A stretch of DNA of 64,000 bases from a virus, in the IMG/VR virus record IMGVR_UViG_3300011258_000777, positions 1 to 64,000 of that record. One strand, written 5' to 3'. The notes under the pieces are model-generated. The model did no database searches and was not told the DNA's origin. It saw nothing but the letters and a program-made list of their open reading frames with translations. Positions 29,334 through 38,269 of this stretch are shown one piece after another; the stretch's first letter is position 1, and the number at the start of each line of letters is the position of its first letter. The position numbers were made by a program, and so were the translations under genes.

Positions 29334-32300
29334 TTAACCTAGTAGTCTAAAGTTTCTGTAAACTGACCTAGTGGAGAAACCCCACTTCGGATCATAACTC
29401 AGCCGTGATAGATAGGGGCGATTGATGTGAATTCTGTCCTTCTTTACATCAACTCCCCAACATCTAATCTTCTCTGTCTCGTTATTGGAATCAATCACTT
29501 CTAGAATCCAATAGTCTTTGCCCTTCTTCGTCTTCTTGGACACAACCTTGCGTGGAATAAACCAGCAAATCTGTAGTTCCTCATCGAACTCTGAAATTGG
29601 CGGGATGTACTTGTCTCTTAGATCCTGAATCATTTCTGGATTCACAACCAGGGACATTGGGAACACCCCTGTGAGGTCTGTCTTGAACTGGATAATCTCT
29701 TCTTCGCTAAAGTCCCCCTCGCCTCTGTATAGATCGATGTTGACGTGAAACTTCTTCTTGGTCTTCGGTCGATCGACAACAGCAGCAGACCAGAAGTGTT
29801 TGCGACCTGTGAATCTATCGTCCATCAAACTATCCATAGCACCCGCGCGGCAGAGGGCATCCAAAGCCTTCTTGTTCAGCTTCGCATACTTAATCTCATC
29901 TCGGAACAAAAGGTCTTCGATGTCGGCGAATGGGCGATTATCTAGAATCTGATCCATAGCGGCATCACCAAAGCCCTTGATGCTGGTTAGAGGCTGAATG
30001 AGGGTCTTTCCATCAGCACCAATCCCCCAGACGCGACCAGAAGTGTTGACCTCAACTGGCTGGATGTCGTAGCCAAGAGACTTGGCGATGTTAATCGCAT
30101 TCTCCTTCTTCTTCTCTGGCTCTTTATCGAGGAAGGCAGCAGTCCACTCTGCCTCAAAGTGAGTTAGAAGCCAAGCACACTGATAAGAAATGATAGAGTA
30201 GGCAACAGCGTGGGACTTGTTGAAGCCATAGCCAGAGAAGTATTCAAACTTTTCCCACAGACTCTGTGCTTCAGACCTAGCGATGTTCTTCTCCAGACAT
30301 CCATCAATGAACTTCTTGTGAATCGCATCCTTGACTTCAAAACCCTTGCCCGTCCCCTTCTTAGTTAGAAGCTTACGAAGCAAGTTGCCCTCGTCAAGAG
30401 ACAGATCCTTGCCGAGTGCGTGGGCAATCTTAGCGATTTGTTCCTGAAAGATCAAGAAACCGAATGTTTCTTCAGTGATCTCTTGGACCTCGGGTGTAAG
30501 ATACTTAATGTATTGTGGACTCTCCTTTGCCTCAATGTAATCCTCGTGAACATTTGCGGACAGAGGACCGGGACGATAGATGGAGGTGATAGCCGAGACA
30601 TCAATGATGTTGTTAGGCTTTACTCTCTCTGCGAAGTTCTGAGCCCCATCCTCAGTGAACTGGAAAGTCCCTACAAAGTTACCCTTGTGGAAAACATTCT
30701 TGTAAACCTTCTCGTCATCAAGGTTGATAACATCGGGGTGGAGCTTTGTGTCGTAGAAGTCCTTGACCTGCTTGAAGGTTGGCTCTGCGATGCCGTGGTG
30801 GCGCTTGAGGATTAGCTCAATCGCAGTCTCCATCATAGCAAGGGTCGAGAGACCAAGAAGATCGAACTTGATAAAGCCCATCGGCTCAAGGTGACGGACG
30901 TTCTGACCCTCTGACCAAGGAGTCTGGCGCACACCCTTGGAGTTGATTAGAGGCATGTTCTTGTCGAGATCCTCGGCAATCACAACACCACCAGCGTGGC
31001 GGGACGCAGAGCGAACCTGACCAACAAGAGCGCGAACGTGCGTCTTTACATTGGGATACTTGCTCAGGAAATTCTTGAGAGAACTAGAGAACTCAAGCAC
31101 CTCTTCCCAGGTTGGAGTATACATTCCAGCCTTGATGCCGTGCTTCTGCTTGGCGAGAGGTGTTGCCTCCTTAAGCATCGCATTCGTAACCAAGTTGACC
31201 TCACCAAACTCAATACCATAGAGCTTGGAAATGTCCTTGATAAGAGACTTCAACTGAAGAGTGTTCCAGTTGGAGATAGGCGCAACGCAATCCTCGCCCC
31301 ACAACTCAATCAACTTATCCTTCAGTTCCATAGGACGACTAACATCATAGTCGATGTCTGGGTAATCCTTGGCGTCGGAACGCAAGAAGCGAGAGAATAG
31401 GAGGTCATACTTGATAGGATCAACCTGCGTAATGCCGAGAGAATACGCAACAAGTGAGCCAGCAGCGGAACCTCGACCGGGACCAGCGAGCATCATTGTG
31501 TCAGTAACATCAACGATTGCCTTCATAGTCAAGAAGTACTTTGAGAACCCTCGGTCGTCAATGACGTGGAGTTCTTCCTTTAGTCTCGCAAGGTACTGCT
31601 GGTTGTCGGCAAGACCCAACTTACGCAGACCTTCAAGCGAGAAGTTGATTAGCGCCTCGGTTGCGGTGTGTCCAGCAGGCACAACGAATGAAGGGAGCCG
31701 AACAGTGTTGTCTGGAAGGAAGTTCTCGATGCGATCAAACGCAATCTTATGAGTCTCCTCAATAGAACGCAGAACAAGGTCATCATCATAAGTCGCACCA
31801 CACATCTGCGAGTAGCTCTTGTAGCTTTCCCACATCTCGTCCCCGTTCTTGGGGTAGAGTTCATAACCAATCTCGTCAACAGAGATAGGCAGTTCACTCT
31901 CGGTGTCTGCCCACTGCGGGCGACCCTTACCAAGCCAACCAAGGCGCTTGTAGAGTTCGCGATCCTTCCAAGCATCACGATTAGGATAGTGTGAGTCTGC
32001 GGTGGAGATGACCTTCACACCAAACTCATCACAAACCTGAATAACAAACTTGTTGAGTTCGTGCTGCTCTGGGACATTGTTCCACTGAATCTCGCCGTGC
32101 CAGCGATCACCGAACACATCAATCATGTTGCGTGTAGTTTCCCGCATAGCCTCAAGAACTGCTTCTGAACCTTCTTCTCGGTTCTCCCAGTAGTTTCCAG
32201 CATAGACGCCACCAAGACAAGCAGACGAAGCGATGATGCCTTCGCCGTGCTCCTTCAGCATCTTGTAGTCCATGCGAGGATAGCGATAGAAATTCTCATC

Positions 32301-32777
32301 TTTGTAGCTCTCAGACACAAGCTTGAATAGGTTGTTCAGCCCGGTCTGGTTCTGTGCGAGGAGCACAAGATGGCGACGGCGGCGTAGAACATTGCTGCTC
32401 TTACCCTTGCTCGCACCTTCATCCTCGACAGAAGCAGCAGACGCACCAGCCTTCTTGGCTGCCCGTGCCTTCTTCTTATCAAGCATAGTCTGTTCGTATT
32501 CCTCCTTCCACTCTTCAATAGAAGGGATGAAGTAAGCCTCGCAACCAAAGATCGGCTTGAAGTCCTTGCCTTCTGCCTTCATCTTCTTTGCGTGTAGCAC
32601 CTGATAGGCTAGACCATTCTGGTTGCCGTGGTCGGTTAGTGCGAGGGCATCCATTCCATTCTGGTAGGCGAAGTCCATGTGGTCTTGCGGGAAGCCGAGA
32701 CCATCAAAGATGGAACCCGCTACGCTGTGGGCGTGTAGCCCAACAAACTTGATCTTGCTCTGTGTTCTCTCAGTCAT
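29334..32777 (-). CDS. dnaE: DNA polymerase III alpha subunit (DnaE-type)
   Basis: A 1147-residue C-family DNA polymerase. The N-terminal PHP domain keeps metal-ligand motifs (HAHS, LTDHGN, GCEAYF, SACLGG, ADSHY), so proofreading activity is possible. The palm has GPGRGSAAGS and YPDIDYD with the catalytic aspartates, and IKFDLLGLS with the third. Helix-hairpin-helix and OB-fold regions follow, and the C-terminal tau-binding part is short. It may act as a replicase of the phage, which also encodes a PolA-type enzyme. The ATG at 32777 has AAGGA and a promoter at 32827-32855. Confidence 0.95.
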   Translation of the reverse strand: MTERTQSKIKFVGLHAHSVAGSIFDGLGFPQDHMDFAYQNGMDALALTDHGNQNGLAYQVLHAKKMKAEGKDFKPIFGCEAYFIPSIEEWKEEYEQTMLDKKKARAAKKAGASAASVEDEGASKGKSSNVLRRRRHLVLLAQNQTGLNNLFKLVSESYKDENFYRYPRMDYKMLKEHGEGIIASSACLGGVYAGNYWENREEGSEAVLEAMRETTRNMIDVFGDRWHGEIQWNNVPEQHELNKFVIQVCDEFGVKVISTADSHYPNRDAWKDRELYKRLGWLGKGRPQWADTESELPISVDEIGYELYPKNGDEMWESYKSYSQMCGATYDDDLVLRSIEETHKIAFDRIENFLPDNTVRLPSFVVPAGHTATEALINFSLEGLRKLGLADNQQYLARLKEELHVIDDRGFSKYFLTMKAIVDVTDTMMLAGPGRGSAAGSLVAYSLGITQVDPIKYDLLFSRFLRSDAKDYPDIDYDVSRPMELKDKLIELWGEDCVAPISNWNTLQLKSLIKDISKLYGIEFGEVNLVTNAMLKEATPLAKQKHGIKAGMYTPTWEEVLEFSSSLKNFLSKYPNVKTHVRALVGQVRSASRHAGGVVIAEDLDKNMPLINSKGVRQTPWSEGQNVRHLEPMGFIKFDLLGLSTLAMMETAIELILKRHHGIAEPTFKQVKDFYDTKLHPDVINLDDEKVYKNVFHKGNFVGTFQFTEDGAQNFAERVKPNNIIDVSAITSIYRPGPLSANVHEDYIEAKESPQYIKYLTPEVQEITEETFGFLIFQEQIAKIAHALGKDLSLDEGNLLRKLLTKKGTGKGFEVKDAIHKKFIDGCLEKNIARSEAQSLWEKFEYFSGYGFNKSHAVAYSIISYQCAWLLTHFEAEWTAAFLDKEPEKKKENAINIAKSLGYDIQPVEVNTSGRVWGIGADGKTLIQPLTSIKGFGDAAMDQILDNRPFADIEDLLFRDEIKYAKLNKKALDALCRAGAMDSLMDDRFTGRKHFWSAAVVDRPKTKKKFHVNIDLYRGEGDFSEEEIIQFKTDLTGVFPMSLVVNPEMIQDLRDKYIPPISEFDEELQICWFIPRKVVSKKTKKGKDYWILEVIDSNNETEKIRCWGVDVKKDRIHINRPYLSRLSYDPKWGFSTRSVYRNFRLLG

Positions 32778-32826
32778 TCTGTGTCCTTCGTCGGTGGGGG
32801 GCGTCAGTGCCGCTGCTTACATTCAT

Positions 32827-32855
32827 AATGTAACACGGCAGGGCGGTGGGCGCAA
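32827..32855 (-). promoter_or_regulatory. Sigma-70 promoter of dnaE
   Basis: TTGCGC (32850-32855), 17-nt spacer ending TGTGT (extended -10), TACATT (32827-32832). Confidence 0.7.
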
Positions 32856-32872
32856 GCACTTTCTTGTGGTCA

Positions 32873-33070
32873 TTATGCCTCCGAAACAAGTTCCATTCTG
32901 TGATGAACGATCCGGCACAGAGAATGATTGATAAAAGAATCTTTGAGACGCACACAGGTGTAGGTCATAGTAGCAGGAGGTTGTCCCCACACTTTCTTGG
33001 TGATCTCTGCGATCATCCAAAGGTCGCCGTAACGACCTCTCAGTAATGTGCCTTCGCGATAGAGTTTCAT
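32873..33070 (-). CDS. Hypothetical protein (65 aa)
   Basis: A 65-residue protein starting MKLYREGTLLRGRYGDLWMI, likely a small beta-barrel. The start overlaps the previous stop (ATGA) and is preceded by GAGGAAGAGGA. Other frames cross this region, but this one fits the operon. Confidence 0.6.
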   Translation of the reverse strand: MKLYREGTLLRGRYGDLWMIAEITKKVWGQPPATMTYTCVRLKDSFINHSLCRIVHHRMELVSEA

Positions 33071-33951
33071 TCCTCTTCCTCCACACATAATCTATTCAGT
33101 TGATGCGGCTTAGTCAAGCGCCAGTTGGGCGATCCCACGACATTATCTGACGCGAGGTAGGCTCGGTAGCCATCCCACTCTCTGAGATCGTAGAACCAGT
33201 CTAACTCTTTGCGGAAGCATTCTTCTTCGCTCACCTTGTCAAAGATTGTCGCGAGGTCAAAATGCTGTGCTGTCCAGCGTTCTTCCTTCGGCATTTTCTT
33301 TAAGTCGCGCCAAGTCTCGTTAGGACCCAGCGGATAATGGTCGCGGGTTGTAAGTTTGTTGACTTCTCTGCGGCACTGGATAAAGTCTTCGCCTCTCATA
33401 GTGAAGGGGATTGGTAAATTATCCTTTACTGTCTTACCCTCGCTAGTAAAGAAAAAGTTCTTTGTGGTGTTGGAAAGTTTCTTTCTTTGTTCTCGCAACG
33501 ACCAGTAATCATAGGCATTATTTGGAAACGACACAAAGTATTTCTTTGGGACGACCCATTTTGAGATCCTGTAAGAAGTATACCAAGCAGAATGCATCCC
33601 AAATAGAGCAGACCAGCCATAACTATCACGCTTGTCTCTATCTTTTGGTAGGATAGGAACATAATAGATGGGGATGTGGGTTCTTCTCTGGACAACGTAA
33701 TTGTTTATGTAGTCGTCCCAAAAGTAAACAGGATCATAGACCCACTCGCCTATGTGCTTCTTGACCAGCGGGGCTAGATCGTCGTTGGCTACGATCCAGA
33801 TCGTAGAACAACCAGCCAGGGCGCACTCAAACACAGACTTCTGGATGAGAGTGAAGTCGTTTTCAATAGGAAGCATAAACGAATCATAAGGCAACTTGTA
33901 GTTGTCGTCAAAGTTCGCTAATGGGATGATGCCTGCTAGGTGTTTAGCCAT
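33067..33951 (-). CDS. Conserved marine-phage protein, nucleotide-sugar transferase-like N-terminus
   Basis: A 294-residue protein beginning LAGIIPLANFDDNYKLPYDS, followed by F-T-L-I-Q-K-S-V-F-E-C-A-L-A-G-C and I-W-I-V-A-N-D-D. This resembles the start of nucleotidyltransferases that make sugar nucleotides, and very similar proteins occur in cyanophages. The rest (KDRDKRDSYGW, I-S-K-W-V-V-P-K-K-Y) is conserved there but has no known function. It overlaps both neighbours. Confidence 0.68.
   Translation of the reverse strand: MAKHLAGIIPLANFDDNYKLPYDSFMLPIENDFTLIQKSVFECALAGCSTIWIVANDDLAPLVKKHIGEWVYDPVYFWDDYINNYVVQRRTHIPIYYVPILPKDRDKRDSYGWSALFGMHSAWYTSYRISKWVVPKKYFVSFPNNAYDYWSLREQRKKLSNTTKNFFFTSEGKTVKDNLPIPFTMRGEDFIQCRREVNKLTTRDHYPLGPNETWRDLKKMPKEERWTAQHFDLATIFDKVSEEECFRKELDWFYDLREWDGYRAYLASDNVVGSPNWRLTKPHQLNRLCVEEEE
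33090..33118 (-). promoter_or_regulatory. Sigma-70 promoter of the 65-aa gene
   Basis: TTGACT (33113-33118), 17-nt spacer, TAGATT (33090-33095), inside the 3' end of the upstream gene. Confidence 0.65.
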
Positions 33952-34826
33952 AATCTTTCCAGAATTCTTTTTTGTGCTCTCGCTATGTCGGGGAGTCGTA
34001 GTAGAAGTGCTTCTTCAGTAATCTTCGGAACTTTGATCGAATCTGTCTCCAACCAAACTGGAGGAGATGATAGGAATTTATCACGATTGATCGCTTCAAC
34101 CTTGAAACTTCTGTATCTTCTTTTTCCATCTGCTTGCCATCCATTCTTTGTTCCTCTCAGTCCTAATTCCCTCATTTTACTGACGGTTGTGAGCCTCACT
34201 ATGGTCTCTGAAAAATCAAAGTCATCTATCTGCTCTTCAGTTAAAATTGAAAGCACGCAGGCATCCTTCACGGGCAGCCTGCCATCGATTCTAGGTGATA
34301 AATAAAACCAAACCTTGTTGCAAAATGAATCTTCAGTCTCTATCAGATCAAGGTGATGTTTCCCTCCTCTTGAGAATGCCAAAGTGTCATAAACTTGATA
34401 GGTTTTTGGCTTATCCTCGCAAGATAAAAGGTTATAGGTTGCGTGCTCATCAAAGTAGTGGCACACGCCAAATCTTACTGTCCTCAACTTAGCATAGTCG
34501 GAGTGACCTGTCAATTCATTTTCGTAAATTCGTAATGAACTACATAGATCAGAGAACGGAGCAAGTCCTTTAAGTCCGAGAACAAAAAGAAGATGCTCCC
34601 ATAATGCTGTCTTAGGCTGCCCTGTTGATCTCTCGCCAATTGGAGTCGTCCAAAGTTGTGACTCATTATGGAGACCCCAACTAGACAAGTCAACAGAAGG
34701 CGAGAAGTGATCAAATTGGTGGGGCTTCTCTGGTGTTGTAAAAAACACCGGGAAATCGTTAAGAGAAGCAAACAGGAGAGCGCGAAGCGAAGAACCAACT
34801 ACAATTTCATCGTAGTAAGGATTCAA
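33936..34826 (-). CDS. Hypothetical protein with FAD/NAD-binding-like start (296 aa)
   Basis: A 296-residue protein whose start (YDEIVVGSSLRALLFASL) resembles the first strand and glycine loop of FAD-dependent oxidoreductases, as in related cyanophage proteins. Later dinucleotide-binding motifs are not evident. The frame starts with TTG at 34826, overlapping the upstream stop (TTGA), with GGGGG upstream. Its product and the 294-residue neighbour probably work together, as they do as a pair in related phages; function unknown. Confidence 0.62.
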   Translation of the reverse strand: MNPYYDEIVVGSSLRALLFASLNDFPVFFTTPEKPHQFDHFSPSVDLSSWGLHNESQLWTTPIGERSTGQPKTALWEHLLFVLGLKGLAPFSDLCSSLRIYENELTGHSDYAKLRTVRFGVCHYFDEHATYNLLSCEDKPKTYQVYDTLAFSRGGKHHLDLIETEDSFCNKVWFYLSPRIDGRLPVKDACVLSILTEEQIDDFDFSETIVRLTTVSKMRELGLRGTKNGWQADGKRRYRSFKVEAINRDKFLSSPPVWLETDSIKVPKITEEALLLRLPDIARAQKRILERLWLNT

Positions 34827-35455
34827 CTATCCCCCTTCATCTCCTGTAGGACCTGCTTTGCGAGTCGTGAGATAAGAAACTTGGTGTTGTTTTGCATTCT
34901 TGCTTTAGTTTCAAGACCCTCGGCAAACTGAATTGGTCTCTTTGACTTACCAACGCGAGTCATAAACTCACCTTCTTTGCCGCCTAGGAACTCGCCTGTC
35001 TCTTCTTCGTTGCCGTAGCCAGGAAAGTCAGCGTCGTTTGTTCCAATAAGGTAAGATTGTTCGCCGCCGCGAGGAACAAACAAGACAGAATCCTGACAGA
35101 AGTGCTCGCCGAGACCAGTTATTGTGTCCTTGAAATTTGGATCATCTTTAAGATTCACAACAAAGAAAGAGTCTTCCTTGACCTCTTTGGCTGCGTCTGT
35201 TCCAAAATACTCAACGTAGGTTCCATCAACATCTGTGACGCCATAGCCCTTGTTGAGCAGAACAGCTTTTAGCTGGCGGTTGCGCTCATAGTTCTCCATA
35301 GTGTTGCTATGATCAGGCATACACTTTGTTCTATCTTTATTGTTGTCGCGAAACGCTGTCATAAACCCGGTGTCGTGGTTAAGAATGTGTTCATAGGTGC
35401 GACTGATTGAACTCTCTGTTAAGAATTCCTTCCACTCTGTTATAACTTTTTTCAT
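34823..35455 (-). CDS. DUF3293-like protein with possible head-targeting leader (210 aa)
   Basis: A 210-residue protein. Residues 60-150 (YERNRQLKAVLLNKGYGV, SFFVVNL, EHFCQDSVLFV) match the order of DUF3293-type proteins. The N-terminus is MKKVITEWKEFLTE followed by Ser, a short leader ending in LxE as in T4 internal proteins. Ribosome binding site TGGAG; a CTATTTATAG motif lies directly before it. Function unknown; packaging in the head is inference. Confidence 0.65.
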   Translation of the reverse strand: MKKVITEWKEFLTESSISRTYEHILNHDTGFMTAFRDNNKDRTKCMPDHSNTMENYERNRQLKAVLLNKGYGVTDVDGTYVEYFGTDAAKEVKEDSFFVVNLKDDPNFKDTITGLGEHFCQDSVLFVPRGGEQSYLIGTNDADFPGYGNEEETGEFLGGKEGEFMTRVGKSKRPIQFAEGLETKARMQNNTKFLISRLAKQVLQEMKGDS

Positions 35456-35468
35456 TTTGTTCTCCAGC

Positions 35469-35477
35469 TATAAATAG
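35469..35477 (-). promoter_or_regulatory. Candidate late-type motif CTATTTATA
   Basis: AACTATTTATAGC abuts the ribosome binding site of the DUF3293-like gene, 14 nt before the ATG. Confidence 0.45.
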
Positions 35478-35639
35478 TTAGCCTTTTTTCGTGATCACTA
35501 TTGTTGTAGCATTTAATTCAAAGTCTCTTCCCACCTCAATCTTCAAAGTGGTTTCTTCTTTCCAGCCAAGCATTTTGATAACCTCTTTGGGGATAGTAAT
35601 CAAATGCTCATCATCATTTTTTATCATTTTAACTTTCAT
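35478..35639 (-). CDS. AbrB/MazE-like DNA-binding protein (53 aa)
   Basis: A 53-residue protein with the swapped-hairpin AbrB pattern: HLITIPKEVIKMLGWKEETTLKIEV. Such proteins are dimeric DNA-binding regulators or antitoxins. The start at 35639 overlaps the previous stop (ATGA). No toxin gene is evident next to it. Confidence 0.72.
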   Translation of the reverse strand: MKVKMIKNDDEHLITIPKEVIKMLGWKEETTLKIEVGRDFELNATTIVITKKG

Positions 35640-35830
35640 TTGCTTTCCTCTAGTAGTCTTACTTTGTGAGAGTTTGTCCAAAACTGCTGGACTATCTTCT
35701 TATCGTAGGGATGGAAAAACTCAACAATGATCCCATCTTCCTTGACTTCTATGATTGTTGCCTCTATCCCATCTATTCTGGTAGTTGATGTCTGTGGGAT
35801 AACTTGGATTATCTTATCGCCGACTTTCAT
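35636..35830 (-). CDS. Hypothetical small beta protein (64 aa)
   Basis: A 64-residue protein (M-K-V-G-D-K-I-I-Q-V ... IEATIIEVKEDGIIVEFF) with the alternating pattern of an SH3-like barrel. It overlaps both neighbours by ATGA. No function assigned. Confidence 0.62.
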   Translation of the reverse strand: MKVGDKIIQVIPQTSTTRIDGIEATIIEVKEDGIIVEFFHPYDKKIVQQFWTNSHKVRLLEESK

Positions 35831-36189
35831 TTCTTTCTCTCCACAACAATAGGAACAAGGTTATCGTCTTCAAGAGACCAATGACGCCTAGCGACTACTG
35901 TGTCTTCTCCAAACACCTTCAGCGCTGCTATGCTTTTCTGTAAATAGTCTGGGATTGTTGCCCAGCGAGTAGTAGCGATGGTGGTGAAAAGAGAGCTTGG
36001 GTCTTTGTCGCCCATTGTCTCTACATCATTTGGCGTCAGCATAGCACTCATAACCTTTGCTGTGTGATGAGGATTTTCATAGTCTATCTCTTTGTCACTA
36101 AAAGAGATAAACTGAATGTAAATTGTGCTGCCGCTGAATTCGCCCTCTTCGGGCTTGGATTCAATCCAAAGTGGTCCTTCGATTTTCAT
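35827..36189 (-). CDS. Hypothetical protein (120 aa)
   Basis: A 120-residue protein between ThyX and the 64-residue protein, coupled to both by ATGA overlaps. It holds W-A-T-I-P-D-Y-L-Q-K-S-I-A-A-L and a basic C-terminus. No family recognised. Confidence 0.62.
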   Translation of the reverse strand: MKIEGPLWIESKPEEGEFSGSTIYIQFISFSDKEIDYENPHHTAKVMSAMLTPNDVETMGDKDPSSLFTTIATTRWATIPDYLQKSIAALKVFGEDTVVARRHWSLEDDNLVPIVVERKK

Positions 36190-36836
36190 TCTTCGTTCTC
36201 CTTGACTGGAAGCATTCCTGCTGCGGTCATAGCCTCAATCGTCTTGGGGAAGTCGCCTTGCTCTTCTACAAGTCGTAGCATTTCTGCTGCGACCTCGCGA
36301 ACCTCCAACTGGGCGTGTTCGTCATTGCGTAGCTTCTGGAAGTGGGCGAAAGAACGCCAGTTGAACATAATGTCGCAAGTGATTTGAATGCCGTAGGGTA
36401 GGTAAAGGCGAGCACTTTCCTTCGCACGCTTTCGCGTGTAACCCTTGTCTTCTAGACGAGCAATGCACTTGTGATAGCGGTCGTAGGCGTCCTTGATAAA
36501 GGCTTCTAGTTCGCCCTGCTCTTCTTCGTCCCAGTCAACGGGAAGGTGATACTTATCAACTTTGAATTCCTTGTAGCGTGCCGACTCTGCGTTGATGTTT
36601 ACACCAATCCTGTGTTTGAGTAGGTGGATGTGCGTAGCGATGTCGGTTGTTACGAGAAAGTGTAGAGATGACTTCTCAAACGGAGTGTGATGTCCTTCGG
36701 TTGCTAGCATCTTGAGAAGCTTTCCGATGCGGGCTCGCTTCTTTGGACCTAACTGGCGGCTAGTGCTAGTCCAAGCCGAGAGTGCGTGCGTTTCGTCACT
36801 CCCGTAGGTTCCCATTAGTTCAACTTCGTTATTCAT
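36186..36836 (-). CDS. thyX: Flavin-dependent thymidylate synthase
   Basis: A 216-residue ThyX. The signature (RHR-x7-S in most members) appears as KHRIGVNINAESARY, with Lys for the first Arg and one extra residue, a form I associate with phage ThyX. Other features are HHTPFEKSSLHFLV near residue 50 and RLYLPYGIQITCDIMFNWRSFAHF. It makes dTMP from dUMP with FAD, NADPH and methylene-tetrahydrofolate. Ribosome binding site CGGAGAG; promoter at 36857-36885. Confidence 0.94.
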   Translation of the reverse strand: MNNEVELMGTYGSDETHALSAWTSTSRQLGPKKRARIGKLLKMLATEGHHTPFEKSSLHFLVTTDIATHIHLLKHRIGVNINAESARYKEFKVDKYHLPVDWDEEEQGELEAFIKDAYDRYHKCIARLEDKGYTRKRAKESARLYLPYGIQITCDIMFNWRSFAHFQKLRNDEHAQLEVREVAAEMLRLVEEQGDFPKTIEAMTAAGMLPVKENEE

Positions 36837-36856
36837 TTGCTCTCCGTTATGTCTAT

Positions 36857-36885
36857 AACATAACAGGTCGCAGGTCAGTCGTCAA
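36857..36885 (-). promoter_or_regulatory. Sigma-70 promoter of thyX
   Basis: TTGACG (36880-36885), 17-nt spacer, TATGTT (36857-36862), overlapping the end of the endolysin gene. Confidence 0.75.
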
Positions 36886-37768
36886 GATCTTCAAGCAAAG
36901 TTTTTATGTCTAGCCCTGCGCAGTCAATCTTCTTCTTGTTGACGTGGTAGTGGCTGACGAAGCCGCGTTCCTTGCCGTAAGTCCAAGCCTGCTCGTAACC
37001 TGTGGAGGTTTTACCGAATTGGTTCGTTGGGGTGTCCAATGGAACATCGCAAGCGTTATGAATAGCCTTCCATAGTGCTTGGAGTGCTTGGATCTGGACT
37101 GGGTAGAAATCAAGGAACGGATCTAATTTGCTGTTATGAACCCAAGCATCTTCTACCACGGGTCTTTCGCCAAAGCCCTTGCGAACATAGGTGCTCTGAT
37201 ACTTTGGGTAGTAAGCGTTTGTGATCTCAACGCCAACGGACTTGCGGTTTACATTACCTGCGTGGAATGCTGCGTGTTGGAGGTCTAGGGTCTGGTAAAT
37301 TGTGCCGTCATTGTCGATCAAGAAGTGGACGGAAATGCCGCGTTTATCTAGAACCTTCTGGCATTGTGTTGAGGACAAACAGACATCCCAATGGTTGATG
37401 AACAACTTAACGTCGCGCTTTGGTCTGCCTGTGTAATCATAGTAGGTGCCGGAGCGGGCGGCAAGACCACCACGCTCCGACCATAGAACTAATTTGTCCC
37501 ACTTAATAGGGGTAAACTCGCCATTGTAAACAATGTAGTTTGAATAGTGTGGATCTTCAGGTTTGTGATCGTCAATGTTTTCTTGTCTCTCAACCCAAAG
37601 GCGGCGGAAGGTAGATGGACCGCAAAGCCCATCAGCCTTCAACCCATAGCGCTTTTGAAATCGCTTTACTGCTCTTACAAGTTTATCATCAAAATACTTC
37701 TCACCAAACCAAGTTGGATCCCAGCCAAGGTTGGATGCTGATGACTGGTTGTAAAAGTCTTTATTCAT
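36875..37768 (-). CDS. Endolysin: N-acetylmuramoyl-L-alanine amidase
   Basis: A 297-residue modular lysin. Residues 15-60 are a peptidoglycan-binding domain (VRAVKRFQKRYGLKADGLCG). Residues 115-290 form an amidase_2 (T7-lysozyme/PGRP-like) domain with zinc-ligand candidates in INHWD, HAAFHAG, VGVEI and SHYHVNKKKIDC. It cuts the amide between MurNAc and L-Ala. There is no signal peptide, so a holin is needed, and none was recognised nearby. The N-terminal binding domain is common in lysins of phages of Gram-negative hosts. The ATG directly follows the GroES-like stop. Confidence 0.9.
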   Translation of the reverse strand: MNKDFYNQSSASNLGWDPTWFGEKYFDDKLVRAVKRFQKRYGLKADGLCGPSTFRRLWVERQENIDDHKPEDPHYSNYIVYNGEFTPIKWDKLVLWSERGGLAARSGTYYDYTGRPKRDVKLFINHWDVCLSSTQCQKVLDKRGISVHFLIDNDGTIYQTLDLQHAAFHAGNVNRKSVGVEITNAYYPKYQSTYVRKGFGERPVVEDAWVHNSKLDPFLDFYPVQIQALQALWKAIHNACDVPLDTPTNQFGKTSTGYEQAWTYGKERGFVSHYHVNKKKIDCAGLDIKTLLEDLDD

Positions 37769-38041
37769 TTAATCGATTACTCCTATTACATAGTTCTCTA
37801 AAATCGTGTAATAAGTAGAATGTTCAATAACTAAATCGCTCAACATCTTCTTATTGATGACGATTTTATCACCCTTCTCACATTCAAATGACACATCGTC
37901 AGCCACGCCAAGAACTTTTACTATGATGTGGTTTTCTTCTGGAGCCTTGTAATCATCTGGCAACAAGATCCCAGAGTCTGATTTCTCCTGTGGGGGATTG
38001 TAATCAACTAGGATGTGTCTGTTTACTGGTCTAATCATCAT
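37769..38041 (-). CDS. groES: GroES/gp31-like co-chaperonin
   Basis: A 90-residue protein beginning M-I-R-P-V-N-R-H-I-L-V, like GroES (M-x-I-R-P-L-x-D-R-V-x-V). The mobile loop is EKSDSGILLPDD, with the hydrophobic G-I-L-L (residues 24-27) that docks on GroEL, and GDKIVINK follows as in GroES. T4 gp31 is the functional analogue. Its natural partner is the phage GroEL 21 kb downstream, or host GroEL. The start may be the first or second ATG (38041 or 38038); GAGG fits the second better. Confidence 0.85.
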   Translation of the reverse strand: MMIRPVNRHILVDYNPPQEKSDSGILLPDDYKAPEENHIIVKVLGVADDVSFECEKGDKIVINKKMLSDLVIEHSTYYTILENYVIGVID

Positions 38042-38261
38042 TTACCTCTTTTAAAATAACTTTTTCGTGTGTTTTGTAGTCTTCAGAGTGTAGGAACTTT
38101 TCAGTTCTTGCTCCACACTCATCGCATAGCATACTTACGCAAACATTGTTGCCTGCGGTTGCCTGTCCTTCAGAGACAGGCTTCCATTTACAAACAACAA
38201 GGTTTCTATTTTTACAAAATTGTAATCGCTCTTTTTCATTGAGCAAGTGATTGAACTTCAT
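38031..38261 (-). CDS. Hypothetical Cys-rich protein (76 aa)
   Basis: A 76-residue protein with cysteines at C16, C24, C41 and in M-L-C-D-E-C-G, possibly binding zinc. Ribosome binding site GGAGG; its end overlaps the co-chaperonin start. No family recognised. Confidence 0.62.
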   Translation of the reverse strand: MKFNHLLNEKERLQFCKNRNLVVCKWKPVSEGQATAGNNVCVSMLCDECGARTEKFLHSEDYKTHEKVILKEVNDD

Positions 38262-38269
38262 TTTTCCTC

